Shown: positions 8,595 to 20,614 of the stretch, in pieces
Layout: each line of letters begins with the position of its first letter
Position numbering within the stretch: the first letter of the stretch is position 1
Assembly (NCBI RefSeq): GCF_037688875.1
Contig: NZ_JAWDIE010000011.1
Coordinates: 1-64,000, forward strand
From: Amphibiibacter pelophylacis
GTDB taxonomy: Bacteria; Pseudomonadota; Gammaproteobacteria; Burkholderiales; Burkholderiaceae_C
Reading direction: 5' to 3'
DNA: 64,000 bases
The notes under the pieces: model-generated
What the model was told of the DNA's origin: nothing
The model's input: the letters and a program-made list of their open reading frames with translations, nothing else
Database searches by the model: none
Program-made: the position numbers and the translations under genes

Positions 8595-9862
8595 GGTGTC
8601 TCGCCCGGTTGAAGGTGGTGGTCAGCAGAGCCTTCCTCCTGCGCGGAGGCGGCTTCTGCGGGGTCATCATAAACGCCGGAATCAGGCCGACTGTCCTGGA
8701 TTTCCGAAGAAGATTGCAGGCCCAGCACACGCTGGGCGATCACGCTGCGCAGCACATCCAGGCCGGCGCCGGTCTGCGCGCTAACATAGACGCTGGGCAC
8801 CCAGGTGCCTGCGCCGCTCTGGCCCAGGCGCTCGAAGCGGCCTGGATTGCTGCGCGGCTGCTGGTCGGGTTCGAGCAGATCGGCCTTGTTGAAGACCAGA
8901 ATCTGCGCGATGTCCTGCGCGCCGATACCGTCCAGCACGCGTTCGACCTCGAGGCACTGTTCGTGCCAGTCGGCGCGCGAACCGTCGATCACATGCAGCA
9001 GCACATCGGCGTCGGCGGCTTCCTGCAGCGTCGCGGCAAAGGCCTCGACCAGGCGGTGCGGCAGATCGCGGATGAAGCCCACCGTGTCCGACAGCGACAC
9101 CGAAGCGCCGAGATCAGCCAGCCAGCAGGCGCGCGTCGTGGTGTCCAGCGTGGCAAAGAGCTGGTCGGCCGCATAGGCCTGCGCCTTGACCAGCGCGTTG
9201 AACAGCGTCGATTTGCCCGCGTTGGTGTAGCCGATCAGCGAGATGCGTGCCGCGCCGCTGCGCTTGCGCGAGCGCCGCTGCGTGTCGCGCTGGCGGCGCA
9301 CCTTGACCAGGCGCAGCTTGATGGCTTTGATGCGCTCGGCGATCATGCGCCGGTCGAGTTCGATCTGGGTTTCGCCGGGGCCGCCACGCTGTCCGGCGCC
9401 GCCGGTCTGGCGCTCCAGGTGGGTCCAGCGACGCACCAGGCGCGAAGAAAGATACTGAAGCTGCGCCAGTTCGACCTGCAGCTTGCCCTCGTGGCTCTGC
9501 GCGCGCTGGGCGAAAATCTCCAGGATCAGCGCTGTGCGGTCGGATACCGCGACGCCGAAGTGGCGCTCCAGGTTGCGCTGCTGCGCGGGACTCAGGGCCT
9601 GATCGAAAATCACGCCCACGGCGCCGTGCATGGACACCAGCGCCTTGATTTCGTCGGCCTTGCCCGAGCCGATGAACAGTGACGGATCGGGGCTGGCGCG
9701 GCGCACGCTGACGCGATCGGCGACGCGGTCGCCCGCCGTTTCGGCGAGCAGCGCCAGCTCGGTCAGCTCGGCATCGAAGTGCGGATCGCGGCCGAACTCG
9801 ACCCCGACCAGCACAACGGCGGGTCGCAGGTCGGCAGCGGTGGGAACAGCGGTGGCGCTCAA
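8591..9862 (-). CDS. hflX: HflX ribosome-associated GTPase
   Basis: HflX binds the large ribosomal subunit and splits stalled or heat-damaged ribosomes. The 423-residue protein has the N-terminal HflX domain (about 1-180) with the Gly-rich GGAGQRGGPGETQIELDRR signature and a basic linker. The G domain follows: G1 GYTNAGKST starting at residue 211, G3 DTVGF, and G4 NKAD. The C-terminal tail is acidic and poorly conserved. It sits 38 bases downstream of hfq and overlaps hflK, the widespread hfq-hflX-hflK-hflC arrangement. Confidence 0.96.
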   Translation of the reverse strand: MSATAVPTAADLRPAVVLVGVEFGRDPHFDAELTELALLAETAGDRVADRVSVRRASPDPSLFIGSGKADEIKALVSMHGAVGVIFDQALSPAQQRNLERHFGVAVSDRTALILEIFAQRAQSHEGKLQVELAQLQYLSSRLVRRWTHLERQTGGAGQRGGPGETQIELDRRMIAERIKAIKLRLVKVRRQRDTQRRSRKRSGAARISLIGYTNAGKSTLFNALVKAQAYAADQLFATLDTTTRACWLADLGASVSLSDTVGFIRDLPHRLVEAFAATLQEAADADVLLHVIDGSRADWHEQCLEVERVLDGIGAQDIAQILVFNKADLLEPDQQPRSNPGRFERLGQSGAGTWVPSVYVSAQTGAGLDVLRSVIAQRVLGLQSSSEIQDSRPDSGVYDDPAEAASAQEEGSADHHLQPGETP

Positions 9863-9900
9863 GAGATCAGCAGATGCGGCGGCCGGGCCTAGGCCGTGTT

Positions 9901-10161
9901 TCAGGACGCGGAAGCCGGCGCCGCAGCGACCTGGTCAGCCGGCTGGAAAGACACGGCGCGGCCAGGCACCACGGTGGAAATGGCGTGCTTGTAGACCATC
10001 TGCGTCACGGTGTTGCGCAGCAGCACGACGTACTGGTCGAACGATTCGATGTGGCCCTGCAGCTTGATGCCGTTGACGAGATAGACCGAAACCGGCACGT
10101 GTTCCTTGCGGAGCAGGTTGAGGAAAGGGTCCTGGAGCAGTTGCTGGTTTTTTGTAGTCAC
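9901..10161 (-). CDS. hfq: Hfq RNA chaperone
   Basis: Hfq forms a hexameric Sm-like ring that pairs small RNAs with mRNAs. The 86-residue protein has the Sm1 motif (DPFLNLLRKEHVPVSVYLVN) and the Sm2 motif with YKHAIS, including the proximal-face KH pair. A short Ala/Pro/Ser tail follows. The start is GTG at 10161 with GGAA eight bases upstream. It heads the hflX-hflK-hflC stretch. A T-run (minus strand) near 10230 in the 143-bp leader could mark the end of the upstream purA/phosphoribosyltransferase transcript. Confidence 0.97.
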   Translation of the reverse strand: MTTKNQQLLQDPFLNLLRKEHVPVSVYLVNGIKLQGHIESFDQYVVLLRNTVTQMVYKHAISTVVPGRAVSFQPADQVAAAPASAS

Positions 10162-10304
10162 GATATGTTCCGTGCTGGTTTGAATGGGAAAGACAGGAGG
10201 ACAGAGGAATGGCCCCCGCTGCGGGGCGTAAAAAAATCACCACAGCGTTCAGCTAAGGTAACACAGGCCGCAGGACGTCGGCCTGAAGAGGGAATTCCGG
10301 GGAA

Positions 10305-10826
10305 TCAGAGGGCGAACTTTTTGGCCAGGCCCTCGGGCGTCAGGCCATCGTATTCCTCGAAGGGCTGGTGGATCCAGGGGTTGGTGGGCAGGTGCTCCAT
10401 GTAGTAATCGGGCGTGTAAGTCGAGCAGGCTTTGACCCACAGCACGGCCGATTTCACCGCTTCAACACCCGGCGTGGCGCGCAGGCGCTGCATCACGGCG
10501 TCCAGCGTGACGCCAGAATCGGACAGATCATCGACCAGCAGGATGCGGCCCTGCAGGTCCCCGTTGGGCAGCGTGATGTACTTGGCCATGTCCAGCCGCC
10601 CCTGCAGCGTTCCGGCCTGGGCGCGGTAGGAGCTGGTCGACATGATGGCCAGCGGCTTGTCCAGCACGCGCGACAGCACGTCGCCCGGTCGCAGCCCCCC
10701 CCGCGCCAGACACAGGATCTGGTCGAACGCCCAGCCCGAATGCGCCACCTTGAGCGCCAGGCGCTCGATGAGCATGTGGTACTCGTCCCAGGACACGTAC
10801 AGGTGTTTGCCGTCGTCGGTCAGCAT
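10305..10826 (-). CDS. Purine-type phosphoribosyltransferase
   Basis: This 173-residue type I phosphoribosyltransferase transfers a base onto PRPP. The PRPP-binding loop reads ILLVDDLSDSGVT, and the ICLARGGLRPGDVLS stretch is typical of hypoxanthine/xanthine-guanine-like enzymes. The family is common beside purA in Burkholderiales. The exact base specificity cannot be told. It lies 44 bases downstream of purA on the same strand, which supports a purine salvage role. The ATG at 10826 follows AAGGGAGAACCCGC, a good ribosome-binding site; longer readings in this frame are antisense to nothing and overlap purA, so they are rejected. Confidence 0.88.
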   Translation of the reverse strand: MLTDDGKHLYVSWDEYHMLIERLALKVAHSGWAFDQILCLARGGLRPGDVLSRVLDKPLAIMSTSSYRAQAGTLQGRLDMAKYITLPNGDLQGRILLVDDLSDSGVTLDAVMQRLRATPGVEAVKSAVLWVKACSTYTPDYYMEHLPTNPWIHQPFEEYDGLTPEGLAKKFAL

Positions 10827-10870
10827 GCGGGTTCTCCCTTGTGATTTATGGGGTCGTCGTGCGCCGGGCT

Positions 10871-12229
10871 TCAGCCCCGGGCGAGCTGGAAGGGATTGGA
10901 CAGCAGGATGGTGTGATCGCGGTCCGGGCCTGTGGACACCAGGGCGATGGGCGCACCGATCAGCTCCTGCACGCGCTCCAGGTAGGCGCGCGCCGTGGGC
11001 GGCAGCGCGTCCCAGCGCGTCACGCCAGCGGTGGTCTGCGTCCAGCCGGGGAAGGTCTCGTAGACCGGCTCGCACAGCGCGATGTCGTCGGCGTCCAGCG
11101 GCAGGATGTCCACCGGCTCGCCGCGCAGCAGGTAGCCGGTGCAGACCTTGATCTCGTCCAGGCCGTCCAGCACGTCCAGCTTGGTGATGCACAGGCCGCT
11201 CAGGCCATTGATGATGACCGAGCGCTTGAGCGCGGCCGCATCCAGCCAGCCGCAACGGCGCGGGCGCCCGGTGACGGTACCCTTCTCGCGCCCGACGGTG
11301 GCCAGGTGGTGGCCCACGGTGCCTTCGGTCTGCCAGTCGAGTTCGGTGGGAAACGGCCCGCTGCCCACGCGCGTGGTGTACGCCTTGGTGATGCCCAGCA
11401 CGTAATGCAGCATCTGCGGCCCCACGCCGCTGCCTGCGGCGGCAGTGCCCGCCACGCAGTTGCTGCTGGTCACAAAGGGGTAGGTGCCGTGATCCACATC
11501 CAGCAGCGTGCCCTGCGCGCCTTCGAACAGGATGCGTCCGCCCGCGCGGTCCAGGTCGGCCAGCAGACGGCCCACATCGGCCATCATCGGACGGATCTCG
11601 GCGGCCAGCTCCAGCAGGCGCGCGTAGAGCGGCTCGAAAGCGATCTGGTCCGGACTGCCGTAAATGTCGGCCAGCGCCAGGTTGTGCAGATCGACCAGCG
11701 TGCGCAGCTTGGCCTGCAGGCGGTCGGGGTGTTTGAGATCCTGCACGCGCAGCGCGCGGCGGGCGATCTTGTCCTCGTAGGCCGGGCCGATGCCCTTGCC
11801 GGTGGTGCCAATCTTGCTGCTGCCGCCCTTTTCGCGCTGCTCCTCGCGGGCGCGGTCCAGCGCAACGTGCATGGGCAGGATCAGCGGGCACGATTCACTG
11901 ATGAACAGGCGCTGGCGCACCGACAGGCCGATGCCTTCCAGACGACGGATCTCGCCCATCAGGTGCTCGGGGTCCACCACCACGCCGTTGCCGATGAAGC
12001 ACTGCACCTCGGGGCGCATGACGCCCGAAGGCACCAGCTGCAGCGCCGTGGTCACGCCATTGATGACCAGGGTGTGACCGGCATTGTGGCCGCCCTGGAA
12101 ACGCACCACGGCCTGCGCCGTGTCGGTCAGCCAGTCGACCAGCTTGCCTTTGCCTTCGTCTCCCCACTGGGTACCCACCACGACAATGTGGCGGACGGCG
12201 GAGGATGGCGGAGCGGTGACTGCGTTCAT
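10871..12229 (-). CDS. purA: Adenylosuccinate synthetase
   Basis: PurA joins IMP and aspartate with GTP hydrolysis, the first committed step to AMP. The 452-residue protein has the N-terminal P-loop-like GTQWGDEGKGKLVDWL with catalytic Asp and Lys. It also has the GGHNAGHT segment with catalytic His and the family signature GTTGKGIGPAYEDK. The C-terminal base-recognition region ends with STGPDRDHTI. Length matches the family. It follows hisZ by 66 bases and precedes the phosphoribosyltransferase, so histidine and purine functions share a transcription direction here. Confidence 0.97.
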   Translation of the reverse strand: MNAVTAPPSSAVRHIVVVGTQWGDEGKGKLVDWLTDTAQAVVRFQGGHNAGHTLVINGVTTALQLVPSGVMRPEVQCFIGNGVVVDPEHLMGEIRRLEGIGLSVRQRLFISESCPLILPMHVALDRAREEQREKGGSSKIGTTGKGIGPAYEDKIARRALRVQDLKHPDRLQAKLRTLVDLHNLALADIYGSPDQIAFEPLYARLLELAAEIRPMMADVGRLLADLDRAGGRILFEGAQGTLLDVDHGTYPFVTSSNCVAGTAAAGSGVGPQMLHYVLGITKAYTTRVGSGPFPTELDWQTEGTVGHHLATVGREKGTVTGRPRRCGWLDAAALKRSVIINGLSGLCITKLDVLDGLDEIKVCTGYLLRGEPVDILPLDADDIALCEPVYETFPGWTQTTAGVTRWDALPPTARAYLERVQELIGAPIALVSTGPDRDHTILLSNPFQLARG

Positions 12230-12295
12230 GGCCTTGCTTTCGGTCTGTCGAAAAAATGCGGTGGAAACGGGTGGAAAGGGCGGGATGAAGAAGGA

Positions 12296-13501
12296 TTACG
12301 GCGCTAGCGGCACAACCCGCCACTGGCCACCCTGGTGGGCCAGCTGGCCGGTCAGGTCGAATTCGTCGGTCTGCGGCGCATGCCCCGGCAGCGCGCAGAC
12401 CACGGTCTGGCCCTCGGCGCGCAGCTGCTGCACGGCCTGGCGCAGGGCGGCGTCCGGGTGCCAGGGCGCCAGCACGGCCTGCTGGCGCTGCGGGCGCTGG
12501 GCCACATCCACCAGCGCCTTCACATCGACGCTGAACCCCACAGCCGGACGCTCACGCCCGAAGGCCGCGCCGATGGCATCGTAGCGCCCGCCACGCAGCA
12601 GCGAGCGGTTGCAGCCCGGCGCAAACAGGGCAAAACGCACGCCGGTGTAATAGCCCGAGCTGCCCATGTCGGACAGATCCAGGCTCAGGCGCTGGCCAGG
12701 GTGGGTGCGGCGCAGGTGATCGGCCAGATCGGCCAGATCGGACAGCGCGGCGCGGATCAGCGGGTGATCGGGCAACGCGACGCGGGCGCGTTCCAGCAGC
12801 GGGCGTGGGCCGTCCTGGCCGATCTCGCCGTACAGATCCAGCAGCGCCAGCAGAGGCTGGCGCAGCGTGCGCGGCCAGGCGCTGCTGAGCTGCTCCAGCG
12901 TGGACAGATCCTTGTGCGCCAGGGCCTGCGCCAGCGCGTCCTGGCGCGACGCCGACAGCGGCGTGCCGCCCTGGGCGGCGTGCAGCTCCAGCAGGGCGCG
13001 CAGCAGGCGCGCGTCGGCCAGGTCCAGCACCGTGCCCTGCAGGCCCAGTTCGCGGGCGCAGTGCAGCGTCAGATCGAGGATTTCAAGGTCGGCTTCCAGA
13101 CCCGCGTGGCCGAAGAGTTCGGCGCCGAATTGCAGCGCCTCTCGGCTGCTGGCGGGCTCGTCGGGCAGTGCGTGCAGCACCGGGCCGCAGTAACACAGGC
13201 GGACCACGCCGTCGCGGTTGAGCAGGTGGGCGTCGATGCGCGCCGCCTGCGGCGTGGCATCAGAGCGCAACGCCAGCGTGCGGCCGCTTTTCTGGTCGAC
13301 CACCTTGAAGGTTTTCAGGTTCAGCGACGCCGCCCCGCCCTGCAGCATGGCGTCCAGGTGCTCCAGCATGGGCGGCATGACCAGCTCGAAACCATAAAGC
13401 CGGGCCGTATCCAGCAGCAGACGGCGCAGCGTTTCGACCTGGCGTGCCTCTATGGGCAGCACGTCGGCCAGATGTTCGGGCAACAGCCAAGCGGAAGTCA
13501 T
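12296..13501 (-). CDS. hisZ: ATP phosphoribosyltransferase regulatory subunit
   Basis: HisZ is a catalytically inactive paralogue of histidyl-tRNA synthetase that pairs with the short form of HisG in the first step of histidine synthesis. The 401-residue protein starts with the class II-like segment (LPEHLADVLPIEARQVETLRR) and has motif 2-like and motif 3-like regions. It lacks the C-terminal anticodon-binding domain of HisRS. The presence of hisZ predicts a short-form hisG elsewhere in the genome. It is the first gene of the minus-strand block running to hflC. Confidence 0.93.
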   Translation of the reverse strand: MTSAWLLPEHLADVLPIEARQVETLRRLLLDTARLYGFELVMPPMLEHLDAMLQGGAASLNLKTFKVVDQKSGRTLALRSDATPQAARIDAHLLNRDGVVRLCYCGPVLHALPDEPASSREALQFGAELFGHAGLEADLEILDLTLHCARELGLQGTVLDLADARLLRALLELHAAQGGTPLSASRQDALAQALAHKDLSTLEQLSSAWPRTLRQPLLALLDLYGEIGQDGPRPLLERARVALPDHPLIRAALSDLADLADHLRRTHPGQRLSLDLSDMGSSGYYTGVRFALFAPGCNRSLLRGGRYDAIGAAFGRERPAVGFSVDVKALVDVAQRPQRQQAVLAPWHPDAALRQAVQQLRAEGQTVVCALPGHAPQTDEFDLTGQLAHQGGQWRVVPLAP

Positions 13502-13572
13502 GTCAGGGCAAACACCTATCGATCAAAAGCCGGATTGTACCTGCCGACCCGCTGCTGCCCCACAGCGCCGTC

Positions 13573-14097
13573 TCACGGCGCAGGGGCCCGGCACGAGGCG
13601 GGCGTCACGCCAGGCGACAGCGTGCCCTTGTAAAAATCGTTGCCGACCTGCGCCCAGCCATCGCCCACACACAGCCAGCTGATATTGCCTGGCGGCGAAA
13701 CGCCGGGCCGCAGAGGCGCTTTGGCCTTGTCCGCCCCGGTGTAAGGGATGAGATAAAACGTGCCCTGGCCGGGCACGTCGGACGTGTCCACGCCGATGGC
13801 GCCGGTGGTCGCAATGATGCGCACCGAGCGCACATTGGCTGTGCCGACTTTGAGGTATTCGCTGCCATCGTCGTTCAGGCCCTGGTTGAAGGGGCGACCG
13901 GCGCTGACGTTTTCCAGCACCAGCGTCTTGTAGCTGGCGGCCTGCGACAGCGCTTCGCTCAGGCGGGCGCGCGAGACATAGGACGAATAGGCCGGAATGG
14001 CCAAGGCGGCCAGAACGCCCATGATGGCCAGCACCACCATCAGTTCGATCAGGGAAAAGCCGCGCCGTCCGGGACGCAGGAAAAGCGGGTCGCACAT
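13573..14097 (-). CDS. Type IV pilin-like protein (PilA/PilE-type)
   Basis: The 174-residue protein has a class III (prepilin) leader of 13 residues ending in Gly. The mature start FSLIEL has Glu at position 5, and a long hydrophobic helix follows (to about residue 40), as in type IVa pilins. The C-terminal half is variable. It has two Cys residues (SWLCVG and ASCRAP, near the end) that could form the D-region disulfide loop. No other pilus gene is nearby, so assembly would rely on a distant pil cluster. The ATG at 14097 gives a proper short leader but has no clear ribosome-binding site. It could be a major or a minor pilin. Confidence 0.8.
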   Translation of the reverse strand: MCDPLFLRPGRRGFSLIELMVVLAIMGVLAALAIPAYSSYVSRARLSEALSQAASYKTLVLENVSAGRPFNQGLNDDGSEYLKVGTANVRSVRIIATTGAIGVDTSDVPGQGTFYLIPYTGADKAKAPLRPGVSPPGNISWLCVGDGWAQVGNDFYKGTLSPGVTPASCRAPAP

Positions 14098-14182
14098 GGG
14101 GGGAGAAAATCCAGGGTGATGGCAGGCCGTCCGCCCGCGCGCCCCGCAGTGTAAAGCCCGGCGGGCCGGATGTGGCAAACGA

Positions 14183-14188
14183 TAGAAT
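14183..14188 (+). promoter_or_regulatory. Possible -10 element upstream of ttcA
   Basis: GATAGAATGC contains TAGAAT about 50 bases before the chosen ttcA ATG. A nearly identical GATAGAATGC occurs upstream of lapA (about 3906-3915). No convincing -35 is present. If used, it starts transcription after the alternative upstream ttcA start at 14172, which favours the ATG at 14241. Confidence 0.35.
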
Positions 14189-14240
14189 GCAGGCCTGCCC
14201 GCCACCGTCCGGTGCGGCGGGCCAGCCGCCTTCCGCCGCC

Positions 14241-15206
14241 ATGAATCACCCCCTGCCCCCCGAATCCGCCACGGCCCCGCACGCCCGCAGCGCCCCGCGC
14301 CAGAGCGTCGAGATCAACAAGCTGTCCAAGCGCCTGCATCGCCAGGTCGGCCAGGCCATTGTCGATTTCAGCATGATTGAAGAAGGCGACCGCGTCATGG
14401 TCTGCCTCTCGGGCGGCAAGGACAGCTATTCGATGCTGGACATTCTGATGAATCTGCAAAAGCGTGCCCCGGTGCGCTTCGAGCTGATCGCCGTCAATCT
14501 GGACCAGAAGCAGCCCGGCTTTCCCGCCGATGTGCTGCCCGGCTATCTGAAGAATCTGGGCGTGCCCTTCCACATCGAGACGCAGGACACCTACAGCATC
14601 GTCAAAAGCCACATCCCCGAGGGCAAGACGATGTGCAGCCTGTGCTCGCGCCTGCGCCGGGGCATCCTGTACCGCGTGGCCAGCGAGCTGGGCGCGACCA
14701 AGATCGCGCTGGGCCACCACAAAGACGACATCGTGGTGACCTTTTTCATGAACATGTTCTTCGGCGCACGGCTCAAGGCCATGCCGCCCAAGCTGGTCAG
14801 CGACGATGGCCGCCATGTCGTCATCCGCCCGCTGGCCTATGTGGCCGAACACGATCTGCAGGCCTGGGCCACGCACCGGGCGTTTCCCATCATCCCCTGC
14901 ACGCTGTGCGGCAGCCAGGACAACCTGCAGCGCGTGCAGATCAAAGCCATGGTTCACGAGTGGGAGAAGCGCCACCCCGGCCGCATCGACCGCATCTTCA
15001 GCTCGCTGGGCCAGGTCGTGACCACGCACCTGATGGACCCCAGACTGCAGCCCTTTGCCGAGCTGCGCGCCACGGGCGTCCCCCTGCCGGACGGCGACAT
15101 CGCGTTTGACGACGAGCCCTGCGCTCCGGCCGCCGGCCTGAGCCCGATCCTGACCCCCAACGCCCCGCAGGCCGTGACCTGGCTGGGCGCCTCAAACTCT
15201 GACTGA
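14241..15206 (+). CDS. ttcA: tRNA 2-thiocytidine(32) synthetase TtcA
   Basis: TtcA thiolates cytidine 32 of certain tRNAs with ATP and an iron-sulfur cluster. The 321-residue protein carries the PP-loop SGGKDSYSMLD. It has two CxxC pairs (Cys132/135 in CSLCSR and Cys220/223 in CTLCGS), of which three Cys ligate the cluster in the family. It also has the GHHKDD segment. The region before residue 25 is Pro/Ala-rich and not conserved, so ATG 14241 is preferred over 14172. The gene faces away from the pilin gene and is followed three bases later by a lipoprotein gene. Confidence 0.94.
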   Translation: MNHPLPPESATAPHARSAPRQSVEINKLSKRLHRQVGQAIVDFSMIEEGDRVMVCLSGGKDSYSMLDILMNLQKRAPVRFELIAVNLDQKQPGFPADVLPGYLKNLGVPFHIETQDTYSIVKSHIPEGKTMCSLCSRLRRGILYRVASELGATKIALGHHKDDIVVTFFMNMFFGARLKAMPPKLVSDDGRHVVIRPLAYVAEHDLQAWATHRAFPIIPCTLCGSQDNLQRVQIKAMVHEWEKRHPGRIDRIFSSLGQVVTTHLMDPRLQPFAELRATGVPLPDGDIAFDDEPCAPAAGLSPILTPNAPQAVTWLGASNSD

Positions 15207-15209
15207 GCC

Positions 15210-15992
15210 ATGACCGCTGCCGCCTCAAAAATCACCCGTCTGGGCGCCCTGCTGCTGACCGCGCTGGCGCTGGGCGGCTGCGCCATTTTCCCGGGCGGCG
15301 CGTCCACCACCGCCTGGGTCAGCAGCTTTGGCGACTGGCCTGCGGGCCGGACGGCGGGCAGCTATGTGTTTGACCGCCTGCCCTCGCAGCAGGGCTTTGC
15401 CGGCCTGCCGCTGGCGCCGGTGCTCAATGCCCAGGGCAAGGTGCAGCGCGACGAGAACAGCGCCAGCCTGAGCCCGCTGGAGCGCAGCGCCCAGGCCGTG
15501 CTGTCGCGCCGGGGCTTTTTCCCCGCGCCGGTGGGCAGCGCGCCGCAGGTGCTGGTTCAGGTCAGCCAGACGCTGGAGCGCGAGGTCGCGCCCAACCCGC
15601 TGCGCGTGGGCTGGGAGCTGTCCGTGGGCCTGGGCCACCGCCACCGTCACCGCAATGGCGTGTCGGTGGGCGTGCTGCTGGGCTCGGGCTACGACGATCC
15701 TTTCGACGCGGGCTGGCCCTGGTACGCCTCGCCCGCCTGGGGCCCGGCGCGCTACAGCGTGGTCTACCAGCGCCAGATCGCGCTGGTGCTGCGCGACGCC
15801 GCCAGCTCACGCGTGCTGTATGAAGCCCGCGTCCAGGAGCCCGACGCGCGCAGCGACGACCCTGCCCTCATCGAAGCCCTGCTGGACGCCGCGCTGGCGC
15901 CCTTCCCGCAGGCCCGCCCGCAGCCGCAGCGCGTGGGGGTGACATCCGCCCCCCGGCCGGTGCCGCCGCTGGCGCCCGCCCTTCCCCAGTAA
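15210..15992 (+). CDS. DUF4136-type lipoprotein
   Basis: The 260-residue protein has a lipoprotein signal peptide with the lipobox ALGGC (Cys at about residue 24), so it is probably anchored in the outer or inner membrane. The mature part resembles DUF4136 proteins: a VFDRLPSQQ-type start and a conserved LVQVSQT strand. A His/Arg-rich GHRHRHRNG segment and a Trp/Tyr-rich DAGWPWYASPAW segment follow. The C-terminus is Pro-rich. Function is unknown. It starts three bases after ttcA and is followed by glmU 21 bases later, so the three may be co-transcribed. Confidence 0.7.
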   Translation: MTAAASKITRLGALLLTALALGGCAIFPGGASTTAWVSSFGDWPAGRTAGSYVFDRLPSQQGFAGLPLAPVLNAQGKVQRDENSASLSPLERSAQAVLSRRGFFPAPVGSAPQVLVQVSQTLEREVAPNPLRVGWELSVGLGHRHRHRNGVSVGVLLGSGYDDPFDAGWPWYASPAWGPARYSVVYQRQIALVLRDAASSRVLYEARVQEPDARSDDPALIEALLDAALAPFPQARPQPQRVGVTSAPRPVPPLAPALPQ

Positions 15993-16013
15993 CTGAATCC
16001 GGAACCCTGTCCC

Positions 16014-17407
16014 ATGAACGCCACATCTCCCCTGCACGTCATCATCATGGCCGCCGGCAAGGGCACGCGCATGAAATCGCGCCGCCCCAAAGTGCTGCAC
16101 CCGCTGGCGGGCAAGGCGCTGCTGCGTCACGTGCTGGACACCATGCAGGGCCTGGGCGCGGGCGCTGAAGCAACGCTGGTCATCACCGGCCACGAGGCGG
16201 GCGAGGTCGAAGCCGCTGTGGGCCCTGATGCCCGCTGTGTGCGCCAGAGCCCGCAGCTGGGCACCGGCCACGCCGTCCAGCAGGCTGTGCCCCATCTGCC
16301 CGACGACGGCGTGACGCTGATCCTGAACGGTGACGTGCCGCTGACCCGGCTGGAGACCGCGCAGGCGCTCATTCAGGCCTGCGCCGGCCAGCATCTGGCG
16401 CTGCTGACGATTTCGCTGGACGACGCCACGGGCTACGGCCGCATCGTGCGCGACGCGCTGGGCGGCATCCGCGCCATCGTCGAGCACAAGGACGCCACGC
16501 CCGAGCAGCGCCACATCCGCGAGGTCTACACCGGCATGATGGCGGCGCCCACCGCCTGGCTGAAACAGGCCGTGATGGCGCTGGGCAACGACAACGCCCA
16601 GGGCGAGTTCTACCTGACCGACATCGTCGCCACCGCGGTCGCGCAGGGCGTGGCGGTGCGCAGCGCGCATCCCGCCGAGGCGGTCGAGGTGCTGGGCGTG
16701 AACAGCCCGCTTCAGCTCGCCGAGCTGGAGCGCCTCTTCCAGCGCCAGCAGGCGCTGGCCCTGATGGAGGCCGGCGTGCGCCTGGCCGACCCGGCGCGCA
16801 TCGACGTGCGCGGCACACTCAGCTGCGGCCAGGACGTCAGCATCGACATCGGCTGCGTGTTCGAGGGCCGCGTGGTGCTGGGCGACAACGTGCGCATTGA
16901 CGCCCACTGCGTGCTGGCCGACTGCGAGATCGCCAGCGGCACGCACGTGTCGGCCTTCTGCCACATCGACGGCGCACGCGTGGGCGCTGACGCCCTGATC
17001 GGCCCCTACGCCCGCCTGCGCCCGGGCGCCGACCTGGCGGCCGACGTGCGCGTGGGCAATTTTGTCGAGATCAAAAACAGCCGCCTGGCGCGGGGGGCCA
17101 AGGCCAATCACCTGGCCTACCTGGGCGACGCCACGGTGGGCGAGCGCGTCAACTTCGGCGCAGGCTCGATCACCGCCAACTACGACGGCGTCAACAAACA
17201 CCCCACCGTGATCGAGGACGACGTGCTGGTCGGCTCCAACTGCGTGCTGATTGCGCCGGTGCGTCTGGGCGCAGGCGCGACCATCGGCGGCGGCAGCATC
17301 ATCAGCAAGGACGCGCCGCCCGGACAGCTCAGCATCGCGCGCACGCGCCAGGTCAGCCTGTCGCACTGGCACCGGCCGGTGAAAAAGCCCAAAACAGACG
17401 CCGCCGG

Positions 17408-17411
<4 letters not shown>
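16014..17411 (+). CDS. glmU: Bifunctional GlmU (GlcNAc-1-P uridyltransferase / glucosamine-1-P acetyltransferase)
   Basis: GlmU makes UDP-GlcNAc for peptidoglycan and LPS. The 465-residue protein has the N-terminal pyrophosphorylase domain (about 1-235) with the MAAGKGTRMKSRRPKVLH nucleotide-binding loop and the LNGDVPL motif. The C-terminal left-handed beta-helix of hexapeptide repeats (about 260-445) contains GNFVEIKNS, GAGSITANYDG and the acetyl-CoA site region VLVGSNC. The length matches the family. Its stop overlaps the uvrA start (ATGA). Confidence 0.97.
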
Positions 17412-20404
<2,993 letters not shown>

Positions 20405-20614
20405 AAACCTGGACGACACGGGTAAACCCTGTTTTCGCATCCAGTAAATTAGGGTTTTCATGGGTATGTGTCGGGATACCACACAAAGCCCTCAGTGAAT
20501 TCAGCCTTGCCGACGGGCAGAAGCAGTAATCTGTGCATAATGGTCAGACCAAGGCTTGGGGATATTCATCCCTTGGGCCTACTCATCGCAGTAAGACCCT
20601 CAAGGAATACAAAT
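20405..20614 (+). other. Intergenic leader between uvrA and the giant adhesin
   Basis: This 210-bp gap is AT-richer than its surroundings. It contains an imperfect hairpin after uvrA (AAACCCT at 20424-20430 pairing with AGGGTTT at 20451-20457), possibly its terminator. It also holds a candidate -10 CATAAT at 20536-20541, an operator-like palindrome at 20541-20551, and the ribosome-binding site CAAGGAATAC before the ATG at 20615. An in-frame extension back to 20468 is possible but would be translated through the operator and lacks a ribosome-binding site. Confidence 0.5.
20541..20551. promoter_or_regulatory. Perfect 11-bp palindrome TGGTCAGACCA, FadR/GntR-type operator candidate
   Basis: TGGTC-A-GACCA overlaps the end of the candidate -10 hexamer CATAAT (20536-20541), about 64 bases upstream of the adhesin ATG. 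This placement fits repression. The core matches the known FadR operator core TGGTCNGACCA and the general FCD-family pattern TNGTNNNACNA. Related sites lie before tpsB (36945-36955 and 36971-36981). Which regulator binds is unknown. Confidence 0.55.
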
